A stretch of 43,130 nt of DNA from an uncultured Alphaproteobacteria bacterium (GTDB lineage: Bacteria > Pseudomonadota > Alphaproteobacteria > Puniceispirillales > Puniceispirillaceae): assembly GCA_937924895.1 (NCBI GenBank), contig CALEYP010000010.1, positions 1 through 43,130 of the forward strand. The letters run 5' to 3'. Position 1 is the first letter of the stretch. Every line of letters begins with the position of its first letter. The position numbers and the translations under genes are program-made. Below, in pieces: positions 16,445 through 25,503 of the stretch. Below the pieces are notes generated by a model. The model did no database searches, was not told the DNA's origin, and was given only the letters and a program-made list of their open reading frames with translations.

Positions 16445-16876
16445 ATGACATCATTACAAAAAACGGCAGCCATGCTTGTCGCAGAGGCACGCGCCAAGAT
16501 CACTGAGATTACAACCGAAGAGCTGTTATCGCGTCTTGACGATCCGCGCTTATGTATCATTGATATCAGGGATATTAGGGAGCGTCAGAAATCTGGCGCT
16601 ATTCCTAACAGCTTCCATGCCCCGCGGGGAATGATTGAATTTTGGGTCGATCCTGACAGCCCGTATTTCAAACCTGTCTTTGGGCAAATTGACACAGACT
16701 ATGTCTTTCACTGCGCCTCTGGGTGGCGCTCAGCTCTCACAGTGGCCACCTTGCAGGATATGGGCTTTACTGCCTCTCATCTCAAAGAGGGATTTAATGA
16801 TTGGGTGGCACAAGGCGGACCTGTCGACCAGATCGAAACTGCCGCTCGCCCCACAACACCAAAAGAAACGTCATAA
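16445..16876 (+). CDS. Rhodanese-domain protein (single domain)
   Basis: A 143-residue protein carrying one rhodanese domain. The active-site loop starts at C90 in H-C-A-S-G-W-R, and the strand I-I-D-I-R-D at 38-43 is the family's D-x-R motif. It probably carries persulfide sulfur or transfers sulfur from thiosulfate to a thiol acceptor. The start is placed at 16445 because AGGAGG lies 8 bases upstream. A longer in-frame reading overlaps the end of the hydrolase gene and adds an unlikely Gly/Tyr-rich leader. The stop is one base before the start of the MDR reductase gene, so these are co-translated. Confidence 0.88.
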   Translation: MTSLQKTAAMLVAEARAKITEITTEELLSRLDDPRLCIIDIRDIRERQKSGAIPNSFHAPRGMIEFWVDPDSPYFKPVFGQIDTDYVFHCASGWRSALTVATLQDMGFTASHLKEGFNDWVAQGGPVDQIETAARPTTPKETS

Positions 16877-16877
16877 T

Positions 16878-17981
16878 ATGTGGCAGTCAGATATCACACT
16901 CCCCACCGATATGAAGGCCGTTGTCACCTTGGGGGAAGGCGGCTATGAGCAGCTATCCTATCGCACGGTTCCCCTGCCTCGCCCACAGCCGGGATATGTA
17001 CTTTTGCGCGTTGGTGCGGCTGGGGTAAATAATACGGATATTAATACAAGATTAGGCTGGTATTCTCGCGCTGTCACAGATGCCACATCAGAGACCACTG
17101 ACCATCAAGAGACGAAGGATGGCCAAGGCGGTTGGGCAGGCGCTACGCCCTTTCCTCTCATTCAAGGCACAGATTGCTGCGGTGAGATTGTTGCTGTTTG
17201 TGAGGCCCAACATCGCCCGCTATTGGGAGAACGCGCCCTCATCCGGGCTTGCATGCGCACTCATGGCTTTGCGCGCCTAGATATGAGTTGGATGGCATCT
17301 AATTTTGATGGGGCTTTCGCCGATTATGTGACCGTACCTGCTGATGAGGTCTTCCCTGTGAGGAGCGCGTGGCAAGATGCCGAACTTGCCACAATCCCTT
17401 GCGCCTATGCGACAGCTGAAACGATGCTGGAGCGGGCCCGCTGTCAAACAGGAGATGTGGTCCTTATCACAGGCGCATCTGGGGGTGTGGGCTCTGCGGC
17501 AATACAATTAGCCAAACGACGCGGCGCTTTCATTATCGCCCTAACCAGCCCAGACAAAAAACAAGACCTCATCGCCCTTGGCTGTGATGACGTGTATGAC
17601 CGTGACTGCAACCTTGAAGAGGCCGTGGGCAGAGATAGGGTTGATATCGCCATCGACAATGTGGCGGGCCCTCGTTTTCCCCAGATCCTCGCAAGCCTGA
17701 AAGCCGGCGGCCGCTATGCGAGCTCAGGCGCTATTGCGGGCCCTATCGTTCAACTTGATATGCGTGACCTCTATCTGAAAGATATTACAATGATCGGCTC
17801 AACCGCATGGGATGAAGCGGTGTTCCCCAATCTGATCCGCTATATTGAAGCCGAAGAAATCAAGCCACTTTTAGCCGCGACCTTTCCCCTCTCAAAAATT
17901 GTTGAAGCTCAGCAATTTTTTGAGAAGAAATCTCATATTGGAAATGTGGTTCTCATCCCTGACAACCGCTCAGCTAGCTGA
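16878..17981 (+). CDS. Medium-chain dehydrogenase/reductase (quinone oxidoreductase-like alcohol dehydrogenase)
   Basis: A 367-residue MDR-family oxidoreductase. The N-terminal GroES-like fold has G-V-N-N-T-D near 49-54 and G-T-D-C-C-G-E at 97-103. The Rossmann fold has the G-A-S-G-G-V-G nucleotide loop at 199-205. A polar insert at about 65-90 precedes the substrate loop. The catalytic-zinc ligand pattern of classical alcohol dehydrogenases is not evident, which suggests an NADPH quinone or enone reductase. The start was moved to 16878 because the preceding reading frame overlaps the rhodanese gene in another frame. It ends 12 bases inside the convergent MFS gene, so the two 3' ends overlap. 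Confidence 0.85.
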   Translation: MWQSDITLPTDMKAVVTLGEGGYEQLSYRTVPLPRPQPGYVLLRVGAAGVNNTDINTRLGWYSRAVTDATSETTDHQETKDGQGGWAGATPFPLIQGTDCCGEIVAVCEAQHRPLLGERALIRACMRTHGFARLDMSWMASNFDGAFADYVTVPADEVFPVRSAWQDAELATIPCAYATAETMLERARCQTGDVVLITGASGGVGSAAIQLAKRRGAFIIALTSPDKKQDLIALGCDDVYDRDCNLEEAVGRDRVDIAIDNVAGPRFPQILASLKAGGRYASSGAIAGPIVQLDMRDLYLKDITMIGSTAWDEAVFPNLIRYIEAEEIKPLLAATFPLSKIVEAQQFFEKKSHIGNVVLIPDNRSAS

Positions 17982-19145
17982 TTTATTTGCCGTTGGTGCC
18001 TCCAAAGCGCGCAACCCATGAACAAAGAAAAAGCTCAAAATGATCAAGGGTAGGCTGACAGCATAGCTGTAGCGAATACCGGCAAATTCAGCAATCGCCC
18101 CTAAAAGAGGTGGAGCTAGCAAAAAGACAACAAACGCAATTTGGGCAAGTGACGCCACATTGACAGCGGCAGGCCGGTCTGTTTGTTGTGCCGCGGCTGA
18201 CATCGCGAGCGGAAAAATCACAGATGACCCTGCACCTAAGGCGGCAAACCCAAACAAGGCCATCACAGGATGCCAAGCGCCAGCCACACAAATGATGCCG
18301 CCAAGCATAATCACAAGACAAAGCCGTGCAATCCGCTGTGCGCCAAACCGCTCAACATACCCATCGGCAAAGTAACGTGCCACGAATTGACAAAGTGCTG
18401 CCAAAGCCAGCGCCAGGCCAGATACCAAAGGCACCGTCTGGAAAATGTCACGCATGAAAATCACCGACCAGTCAATCGCAGATCCCTCTACCAACATGGC
18501 CGATAACGTCAATAGGACCAATACCATAATCGCCTTGGTCGGACGCACAAATAGGGACGTTGCCTCTGCGTCCGATGCACGCTCTGGCGCTTGCTGATAG
18601 CGTAGGAAGTAATGAACACAAAAGAGGGTGGTTGCCGCGGCCAGCAGTAAAAAATGCCAAAAGGGCGTGATACCCATTTGGGCGATTAGGGCGCCTATCA
18701 AGCCTGTTGTAAAAAACCCTAGCGACCAAAAGGCATGGGCCCGGTTCATAATACGCCGCCCTATCACTGCTTCGACGCGATCGGCTTCTAGATTCACCGC
18801 CACTTCCATTGCCCCGATTGACAGGCCGCCAAAAAATAAACTGATGAAAAAGAATAGAGGTGATGGACTAAGAGAAGCGCCGACATAGGCACAACCGATA
18901 AGAGCTGTGCCAGCCACCATGACCTGCCCCATCGTAAAATGACGCAGGAGCTTATCAGCAACTAGTAATGAGATTTGCAAACCAACCGGCAATCCAAGGA
19001 TAGACAGGCCTAGTAGCGCTTCCCCAACCCCCATGGCAATTTGAATATCTCCCAAACGCGGAAATAAGGTGCCAAGCGCCACAGCATAAATAAAAAAGGC
19101 GCGAAAAACAGGCTGACTTGAATAAGGCTGCTCAGATGAGTTCAT
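17970..19145 (-). CDS. Major facilitator superfamily permease (YbjJ-like)
   Basis: A 391-residue protein with about 12 hydrophobic segments and the usual split by a charged central loop (near R-Y-Q-Q-A-P-E-R-A). The loop R-R-I-M-N-R-A-H-A-F-W-S-L-G-F-F in the first half is typical of the YbjJ/fucose-permease-like branch. The start at 19145 follows the xylulokinase stop by one base; an in-frame extension into the kinase gene is unlikely. Translational coupling probably replaces a ribosome site, since none is visible. The gene partner suggests pentose or polyol transport, but this is inferred. The 3' end overlaps the convergent MDR gene by 12 bases. Confidence 0.82.
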   Translation of the reverse strand: MNSSEQPYSSQPVFRAFFIYAVALGTLFPRLGDIQIAMGVGEALLGLSILGLPVGLQISLLVADKLLRHFTMGQVMVAGTALIGCAYVGASLSPSPLFFFISLFFGGLSIGAMEVAVNLEADRVEAVIGRRIMNRAHAFWSLGFFTTGLIGALIAQMGITPFWHFLLLAAATTLFCVHYFLRYQQAPERASDAEATSLFVRPTKAIMVLVLLTLSAMLVEGSAIDWSVIFMRDIFQTVPLVSGLALALAALCQFVARYFADGYVERFGAQRIARLCLVIMLGGIICVAGAWHPVMALFGFAALGAGSSVIFPLAMSAAAQQTDRPAAVNVASLAQIAFVVFLLAPPLLGAIAEFAGIRYSYAVSLPLIILSFFFVHGLRALEAPTANKSAS

Positions 19146-19146
19146 T

Positions 19147-20607
19147 TTATTGTGGTCCGTATAGAGGGCGGATAGCTTGGAAGAGCTGCCGAGACTTATC
19201 ATGCATCTGATGAAGGGTAGCATGTGTGGCCTCATCTGGCTGTATAATGGCTTGGATAGAAGGCGGCTGACAGATATCGTCTAACCGGCGCCCTGTTGAT
19301 AGGGCCGCTAATCGCGCCGCGCCAAGAGCCGCCCCCTGATCACTTTGTTCTGGTACGGCTAGCGGATAGTCACTAAGAGACGCAATCAGACGCAGCCAAT
19401 CATGATTATTGGCGCCGCCACCTGTGGCAATAAGCTGGTCTGGTGACGCACCTGCCTTGGTTAAGACTTCCAACGCATCTACCATGGCAAAGGCAACCCC
19501 TTGCATGACGGCCAACATCATATCACCAGCATCATGACCACGCCTGAGGCCGATAAACCCGCCTCTTGCACCAGCATCATTATGTGGCGTGCGCTCACCT
19601 GACAGATAGGGGTGAAAATATAAATCTGTGACAGGGTGGTCCTTTGCCGTTGCCAAACTGGCAAGCTCTGCGGCTGTTTGCCCTGTTATGTCTGATAGCC
19701 AGCTTACACAATCACTTGCCGCCAAGATCACCCCCATTTGATGCCAACGATGGGGCAAAGCGTGACAAAAGGCATGCGCCCCCTGTGCCGCGGCTGGAGC
19801 AAAATCATCAGTGACGGTAAAGACAACGCCCGATGTCCCTAATGAGACAAATCCATCCCCTGGTTTCACCACGCCAAGGCCAACCGCTGCGCTCGCATTA
19901 TCACCGCCGCCTGCTGCGATGAAGACGGGCCCTGTCATGCCCCATTTGTGAACGAGCTCATCACGTAGCTGTCCTGTGACCTCTGTCCCTTCATAGAGCC
20001 GTGGCATATGGGCCTCGGTCAACCCGCAAGCAGCCAATAACGGTTCTGACCAGCGCCGTGCTTTCACATCCATCCATAAGGTGCCAGATGCATCAGACCT
20101 ATCAGAGGCACAATCACCTGATAGACACAGCCTTACATAGTCCTTGGGCAACAGAATATGCTTTATTTGTTCGAATTTATCTGGCTCATGCCGCGCCAGC
20201 CATAGGGCCTTAGGCGCCGTAAAGCCTGGCATGACAGCGTTGCCACCAAGGGACCGAAAAGCTGGCACCGTATCATCCAGCTCTGCTGCTTCGGCGGCAT
20301 TGCGCGTATCATTCCATAGCATGGCTGGACGAATAACCTGATGGGCGTCATCCAATGCCACAAGCCCATGCATCTGACCAGATAGACCGATGGCTGTGAC
20401 AGATGACATCTCACATGGATGGCTTTGAGATAACGCGCACATAGCGTTATCAACGGCTTGCCACCAGCTGTGTGGATCTTGTTCAGACCATCCTGGATGA
20501 GGGCGCATCACTGCCAGCTTTTCGGCAATACTCGTTAGCGTTGCGCCCTCCTCAGTCATCAAGACCGCTTTGAGAGATGATGTCCCAATATCCAACCCTA
20601 TAAACAT
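19147..20607 (-). CDS. xylB: Xylulokinase
   Basis: A 486-residue FGGY-family sugar kinase that phosphorylates D-xylulose for the pentose phosphate pathway. The ATPase motif D-I-G-T-S-S-L-K is at 6-13, and S-G-Q-M-H-G is at 76-81. The substrate loop M-P-G-F-T-A-P-K is at 126-133, the catalytic D236 lies in G-G-G-D-N-A, and Y-L-S-G-E-R-T-P-H-N follows. These match E. coli XylB closely. The start is set at 20607, where XylB proteins normally begin; an ATG-less extension upstream adds nine residues of doubtful value. It is followed by an MFS permease gene one base later. A polyol 2-dehydrogenase in the smo operon about 16 kb away could supply xylulose from arabitol. Confidence 0.93.
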   Translation of the reverse strand: MFIGLDIGTSSLKAVLMTEEGATLTSIAEKLAVMRPHPGWSEQDPHSWWQAVDNAMCALSQSHPCEMSSVTAIGLSGQMHGLVALDDAHQVIRPAMLWNDTRNAAEAAELDDTVPAFRSLGGNAVMPGFTAPKALWLARHEPDKFEQIKHILLPKDYVRLCLSGDCASDRSDASGTLWMDVKARRWSEPLLAACGLTEAHMPRLYEGTEVTGQLRDELVHKWGMTGPVFIAAGGGDNASAAVGLGVVKPGDGFVSLGTSGVVFTVTDDFAPAAAQGAHAFCHALPHRWHQMGVILAASDCVSWLSDITGQTAAELASLATAKDHPVTDLYFHPYLSGERTPHNDAGARGGFIGLRRGHDAGDMMLAVMQGVAFAMVDALEVLTKAGASPDQLIATGGGANNHDWLRLIASLSDYPLAVPEQSDQGAALGAARLAALSTGRRLDDICQPPSIQAIIQPDEATHATLHQMHDKSRQLFQAIRPLYGPQ

Positions 20608-20817
20608 CTCGTTCAGAATCCCGTTCGCACGCAAAGCCGCTTGTCATGTGATGCAATATACCTGCTTCTGACAAGACATCATTCTGGATGAAACCTCAAC
20701 ATCTTTTCGTGGCGGAAGATGCAGCATTTATCGCAAAATCGTACAGCTTTGACCCTTTGCATCAGTCAGGGAAGCTTGTATATTTATACATCTATCAAGC
20801 CAATAGGGGGGGCTGAC
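20608..20817. promoter_or_regulatory. Divergent spacer between xylB and ppc
   Basis: A 210-base region must carry the promoters for the xylB-MFS pair (minus strand) and the PEP carboxylase gene (plus strand). The plus-strand reading frame is open across about 100 bases of it, but no ribosome site precedes that upstream start, while a G-rich site lies directly before 20818. I could not place promoter boxes. Confidence 0.45.
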
Positions 20818-23598
20818 ATGACAGCATTATATGATGAGCTAAAGGGCCATTTGATTTCTCTGCGTGAACAGGGCATGCAAATTTCTGACATTAACCCTGT
20901 ATCTGCGCTGGCTGATATGGTCTCTGACAGGTTGTATCATGGTGATATCTCGCTTGATGATATTGCAGGACTTATCACCAATATTGGTGAGAGCGTCTGG
21001 CAAAGCCAAGCAAGCACCCTACACCACAAAACAGGACTTGATGAACTTGAAGCAGACTTCTCCAACGTCATTAGCTCGTTACAAGGTCAGGATATCACAA
21101 AGCCACTATATCGCGCCGTATTTACAGCCCATCCTGTATTTGCATTACAGCATCATCATTCACTAGCCTTATGTGATGCGGCTTCAACTGACCCCCAAAC
21201 CGCTAAAGCGCCAGACTCCGCTTATCAGCCGCGCCAACTTGTCACCTTACAAGAGGAACATGCCGAAGCCATGGCGGCATTACGTCATGCGCGCACCACA
21301 ATTCGCCAGATCAATTCAGCCCTGCTTTCAGCGCGCCGTGAAACACATCCCGCGGACTGGCGTGATCAGCTCCCCGTGATGATTGGTGTTTCTACTTGGG
21401 TGGGATATGATTTAGACGGCCGCTCTGATATCACTTGGCTTGACACACTGATCTTGCGCGTTACAGAAAAAAGAGATGCGCTCCTGCTCTATCAAGAGAT
21501 GTTATCACCATTTGCATTAGACGAGCTATCACCTCTCCTATCTGAGTTAGCGCAAGAGGTCTCAGCCTGTGACGCGGCCATTGCAGGCTTTTCAGAGCTT
21601 CAAAATGGCGCCACAGACGACGGGCTCGATGGCTTTACTGACTTGTTTAATGCCTTCACAAATCGGGCAGATAAGCTGATTGACTCAGAGGGCTTTGCCA
21701 CACGCCTGCAAGCGATTGCCAAACACATCACCAAAGATGATACAGCCTTAGCGCTTCTTGTTATCGCCGCTGATATCGCAACACATGGCTTTGGTATGGG
21801 CGAAATTCATTTGCGGATTAATGCGGTACAACTGCGTAACGCGATGCGTGCGATTGATGGACGCAGCCTATCGTCATCTGATGCCTCGATGTCGTCACGC
21901 CTTTTGATCGAACGTTTGGCCGAACGTATCCGCACCGAAGAGCCTTGGCAGATCAATTTTGCAACTATTGAAAAAGAAGCCGCCACCGCGCGCCGGCAAT
22001 TAATGCTTGCCGCACAATTCTTAAAACATATTGATGCGAGCCAACCCATCCGGCTTTTAATCGCAGAATGCGAACGCCCTATCACCTATATGTCGGCGCT
22101 CTATCTTGCCCATAAATTAGGTATCAAAGATAAATTAGATATTTCGCCTTTGTTTGAGACATCCTTTGGGTTAGAGCATGGCGCCTCAATGATGGGTCAG
22201 CTATTTGAACAGGTTGTTGTGCAAGAGTACATCCGCCGCCGCGGCCGTATTGCCATCCAGCTTGGCTTTAGTGATGCTGGGCGCTTTATGGGTCAGCTCG
22301 CGGCTAACCTTGCGATTGAACGCCTACAGATTAAACTCATTCGTCTGTGTGCCCGTCACTTTGGGGGACAGGTAGAATTACTGTTGTTCAACACTCATGG
22401 CGAATCTCTTGGCCGCGGTTGTGCACGACCCAATATGAAAGCGCGCCAAGATTTTATTCTGACCCCTTATGCCCGCCATATGGCAGCAAGCCTAGGGGTT
22501 CGCCTCTATCACCAGTCAAGCTTCCAGGGTGGTGATGGGTATCGTCTGTTTGGCACGCAAAAACTGGCTGATGCCTGTCTATCACAGCTTATCTTGGCTG
22601 AGACAGCCCCTATCCCAGATAGCTGGCAAAATGACCCGCTTTATGATCAAAGCGATTTTGCGCTCGACTTATTCTTATCCCTCAAACAGTGGCATGAGGC
22701 ATTATTTGCCTCCCCTGACTATGCGATGACGCTTGATATATTTGGCTCAAACCTATTACCAAAGACAGGATCTCGCCCAGCCAAGCGTGTCGTGCAAGCT
22801 GGCAATGAGAGACGCGATCCCTCCAAAATTCGTGCTATCCCTCATAATGCCATCCTACAACAGCTTGGCTTTTTAGCCATCGTCATCTCTGGCATTGGGT
22901 CTGCTGCGAATGTTGATGCAGAGCAATTTGCGGAAATTTTTGAAAACTCGCCGCGCCTACAACAGCTGATTAGCCATGTTGATGCCGCGAAAAAACATGG
23001 CTCTTTAAACACCATGTTATCCTATGCGAGGTTGCTCGATAATGGCTTTTGGATTGGCCGCGCCTATCATGGCACGCAAAGTGATAATCAAAGAGCTTAT
23101 CGCCAATTAGCGCGACGGCTTGAAGGTTCAGCCTTTGCGGGGGCGATGCGTCAAACCGTGTGGCGCTTGCGTGATGATTTGATCCATCTCTATCGATTAT
23201 TCGGCAAATTATCGCTATCTTCACCGCGTACAACAGGTGACCAGCGCCTTGACCTAGACCTCCTGCATGCCTTGCGAATTGCTATTATCACAGATTCCTT
23301 GCTGCGTGTGGCCAAAGCACCGCGTTTTGCCGAATCTAATCGCCATTCCAATGCTGATCTCATTAATGCCGCCTTGCGCCTTGATTTTGAATTGGCGACA
23401 CAGATTATCGCTGTTGAATTCCCTGATACAGCGTCAGAGGCCCACCATGACCTTGCGGAGCCTGACAATTATAGCGCTGCTCAAAGCTCAGGTTATGAAG
23501 CCACACGGGCAGAATTGCTAGATCCGCTTTTGCAAAACCAAATGCATATTCGCACAATTACACAGCTTATTTCGGCCCATTATGAAGCCCATGGCTAA
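20818..23598 (+). CDS. ppc: Phosphoenolpyruvate carboxylase family protein, divergent
   Basis: A 926-residue protein recognisable as PEP carboxylase, which adds bicarbonate to PEP to make oxaloacetate. The conserved core is present: T-A-H-P with H105 (E. coli H138), a D-x-D-G loop at 198-201, P-L-F-E-T at 444-448, G-F-S-D at 483-486, G-R-G at 532-534 (R533 matching R587), S-R-P-A-K-R at 652-657 and R-A-I-P at 672-675. But the glycine-rich loop that in normal enzymes reads F-H-G-R-G-G-S is F-N-T-H-G-E-S here, and the C-terminal N-T-G is replaced by Y-E-A-H-G. It may be a weak, unregulated or repurposed carboxylase. The start at 20818 is chosen for the adjacent G-rich ribosome site. It is divergent from xylB and ends in a bidirectional hairpin. 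Confidence 0.85.
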   Translation: MTALYDELKGHLISLREQGMQISDINPVSALADMVSDRLYHGDISLDDIAGLITNIGESVWQSQASTLHHKTGLDELEADFSNVISSLQGQDITKPLYRAVFTAHPVFALQHHHSLALCDAASTDPQTAKAPDSAYQPRQLVTLQEEHAEAMAALRHARTTIRQINSALLSARRETHPADWRDQLPVMIGVSTWVGYDLDGRSDITWLDTLILRVTEKRDALLLYQEMLSPFALDELSPLLSELAQEVSACDAAIAGFSELQNGATDDGLDGFTDLFNAFTNRADKLIDSEGFATRLQAIAKHITKDDTALALLVIAADIATHGFGMGEIHLRINAVQLRNAMRAIDGRSLSSSDASMSSRLLIERLAERIRTEEPWQINFATIEKEAATARRQLMLAAQFLKHIDASQPIRLLIAECERPITYMSALYLAHKLGIKDKLDISPLFETSFGLEHGASMMGQLFEQVVVQEYIRRRGRIAIQLGFSDAGRFMGQLAANLAIERLQIKLIRLCARHFGGQVELLLFNTHGESLGRGCARPNMKARQDFILTPYARHMAASLGVRLYHQSSFQGGDGYRLFGTQKLADACLSQLILAETAPIPDSWQNDPLYDQSDFALDLFLSLKQWHEALFASPDYAMTLDIFGSNLLPKTGSRPAKRVVQAGNERRDPSKIRAIPHNAILQQLGFLAIVISGIGSAANVDAEQFAEIFENSPRLQQLISHVDAAKKHGSLNTMLSYARLLDNGFWIGRAYHGTQSDNQRAYRQLARRLEGSAFAGAMRQTVWRLRDDLIHLYRLFGKLSLSSPRTTGDQRLDLDLLHALRIAIITDSLLRVAKAPRFAESNRHSNADLINAALRLDFELATQIIAVEFPDTASEAHHDLAEPDNYSAAQSSGYEATRAELLDPLLQNQMHIRTITQLISAHYEAHG

Positions 23599-23602
23599 GA
23601 CA

Positions 23603-23645
23603 AACATGGGAACCCGCTAAACCCTTATCAGCGGGGCCCCATGTT
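23603..23645. terminator. Bidirectional hairpin between ppc and uronate dehydrogenase
   Basis: AACATGGG (23603-23610) pairs with CCCATGTT (23638-23645), and CCCGCT (23613-23618) with AGCGGG (23630-23635). A 2x2 internal loop interrupts the stem and an 11-base loop caps it. It sits between convergent stop codons, so it probably ends both transcripts. Only a short T run (about 23656) follows on the plus strand. Confidence 0.65.
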
Positions 23646-23661
23646 AAATTTGAGTGTCTTT

Positions 23662-24492
23662 TTACATATCTTCTGGGTCAAGATTGAGTAATGAGACCCC
23701 ACTTTGCCCCAACTCTACAATGGCAAAGGGTCCACCATGGCAGCGATTAGCTGGATCATGGGGGTCTAGCGGCCCATCCTTGGCATAAATCTCTTTGGCA
23801 AATTGCTCAGCATTATCTTTGGGGCGATATCCTAGATGACTGGCAGCCGCATTATCAACAGGTGCTCTGTCATTATTGGACACCCCATAGACAATTGAAA
23901 ATCCTGTGATTGGTGTGCTGATGGCTTGTTCTACTAAATGAATCAAATCATCATAGCTGAGCCAGGAGCCAACGGCCCGGCTATTGGTCACCTGTGCACA
24001 AGAGAGAATCCGCATACAAACCGCCTCAACACCGCGCTTATCCCAATAGAGGCTAGCCAAATCTTCTGCAAAACATTTGGCAAGACCGTAAAAAGTATCC
24101 GGGCGATGTGGGGCATCTATGCCGATGAAATCAGTTTTGTCATGCATGCCAACCGCATGGATAGACGAGGCATAAACCACACGGCGCACTTTGTTCTGAT
24201 AAGCAGCCTCCCAGATATTATAGGCCCCAATGAAATTTGGTTTCAGTAATGTCTCAAACGGTGCCTCATCGCCAATCGCGCCGAAATGAACCACCATATC
24301 CGCGCCTTCTAATAATGAGATCATAGCAGGCAAGTCTCCGAGATCAGCCTGCACATAGCGTTCATTGGCAAACAAGCTATCAGGGGCCTCTGCAATATCT
24401 GTGGTCACAAGCTCGTCACATAAACGTGAAAGTGGCTCACGCAACACGCCGCCCAAACGACCAGCGGCACCTGTCAAAACTAGCTTTTTCAT
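23662..24492 (-). CDS. udh: Uronate dehydrogenase (NAD-dependent epimerase/dehydratase fold)
   Basis: A 276-residue short-chain enzyme of the extended SDR type. The NAD motif T-G-A-A-G-R-L-G is at 7-14, and the catalytic Y135-x3-K139 lies in Y-G-L-A-K. The signatures A-S-S-I-H-A-V-G near 109-115, R-P-D-x-x-Y-G and W-L-S-Y-D-D closely follow the Agrobacterium uronate dehydrogenase. That enzyme oxidises D-galacturonate or D-glucuronate to the aldaric lactone, the first step of an oxidative uronate route. The start at 24492 is set by homology and an AGAGG site about 10 bases upstream; a longer reading to 24510 lacks support. It is transcribed divergently from the hyi-like operon, so the two may share regulation. 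Confidence 0.88.
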   Translation of the reverse strand: MKKLVLTGAAGRLGGVLREPLSRLCDELVTTDIAEAPDSLFANERYVQADLGDLPAMISLLEGADMVVHFGAIGDEAPFETLLKPNFIGAYNIWEAAYQNKVRRVVYASSIHAVGMHDKTDFIGIDAPHRPDTFYGLAKCFAEDLASLYWDKRGVEAVCMRILSCAQVTNSRAVGSWLSYDDLIHLVEQAISTPITGFSIVYGVSNNDRAPVDNAAASHLGYRPKDNAEQFAKEIYAKDGPLDPHDPANRCHGGPFAIVELGQSGVSLLNLDPEDM

Positions 24493-24664
24493 CTCGTAAT
24501 CCTCTGACAAAATTTTCTATCTGCCCTCACCCTAACGACAGACACAACACTCCGCCATAGCAAAATCTGCCTAACCATAGTTTCCCTCGCCATATTTTAC
24601 GTTGCATTCTCACATGATCTGCGCATCATCAGGTCACGATAAGAGTGATAGAGATATGCATACG
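24493..24664. promoter_or_regulatory. Divergent spacer between udh and the hyi-like operon
   Basis: A 172-base spacer must contain promoters for both divergent genes. The plus-strand frame is open back to 24602, but homology favours a start near 24665 or the in-frame ATG at 24656. No clear palindrome was found. Confidence 0.4.
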
Positions 24665-25435
24665 ATGCCTCGATTTTCGGCTAACCTTGGTTTTTTATGG
24701 ACAGATAGACCGCTTCCTGATGCTATCAGGGCTGCCGCGCAAGCGGGCTTTGCCGCAGTTGAATTACACTGGCCCTATGATGTGCCAGCCGCAGAGGTCA
24801 GGTCAGCGCTTGATGAGACTGGCCTTCCATGCCTTAGCTTGAACACAAGACGCGGTCTAGTTGACGCTGGCGAAATGGGCCTAGCTGCCCTGCCTGACAG
24901 GATAGAGGAAGCGCGCGCCACCATTGAAGAGGCTATCACCTATGCCCAAGCGATAGGAGCCCAAGCTATTCATATCTTGGCAGGCTTTGCCGCTGGCGCA
25001 GAAGCAGAGGCCTGTTTTCAGGACAATCTGCTCTATGGCTGTCAGCGCGCTGCGACCAGTGGCATGACCATCTTGATTGAACCACTGAATCACTATGATG
25101 CGCCTCATTATTTTTTGCTTCATAATTCGCAAACGAGCGCCATAATCAAGTTTGTGAGTTCTACCTTTCTAAAGTTATTATTTGATTGCTATCACATTCA
25201 AATTTTACAAGGCGATGTCAGCCGCACCTTACAAGATTGCTTTGAAGATATCGGCCATATTCAAATGGCATCTGTACCTGACAGAGGACCACCGCATCAG
25301 GGTGAATTGGCGTATAACCATATCTTTTCTCTGCTTGATAGGCTGGGATATGACAAGCCTATTGGCGCAGAATATAAAGTTGGGACTGGCACCACAGAAG
25401 ACACATTGTCATGGCTTCAGCCCTATCGCGCATGA
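24665..25435 (+). CDS. Hydroxypyruvate isomerase-like TIM-barrel protein (Hyi/OtnI family)
   Basis: A 256-residue member of the xylose-isomerase-like TIM-barrel family that groups with hydroxypyruvate isomerase and 2-oxo-tetronate isomerase. The metal site is visible: E139 in I-E-P-L-N-H, D174 in F-D-C-Y-H, Q200 in H-I-Q-M-A, and E236 in A-E-Y-K, the same pattern as E. coli Hyi. The N terminus M-P-R-F-S-A-N-L also matches, which is why I start at 24665; ATG at 24656 is a possible alternative. It would interconvert a 2-oxo-3-hydroxy acid and an aldehyde acid. It leads an operon with a DmdA-like protein 68 bases later, then a kinase and an enolase paralog, and is divergent from uronate dehydrogenase. 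Confidence 0.83.
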   Translation: MPRFSANLGFLWTDRPLPDAIRAAAQAGFAAVELHWPYDVPAAEVRSALDETGLPCLSLNTRRGLVDAGEMGLAALPDRIEEARATIEEAITYAQAIGAQAIHILAGFAAGAEAEACFQDNLLYGCQRAATSGMTILIEPLNHYDAPHYFLLHNSQTSAIIKFVSSTFLKLLFDCYHIQILQGDVSRTLQDCFEDIGHIQMASVPDRGPPHQGELAYNHIFSLLDRLGYDKPIGAEYKVGTGTTEDTLSWLQPYRA

Positions 25436-25503
25436 TAACCCCTTGAATAGATATCATTTCACCATAACTTACCGGTCTAGACAAAAGACCAAGAGGCCTT
25501 CAA

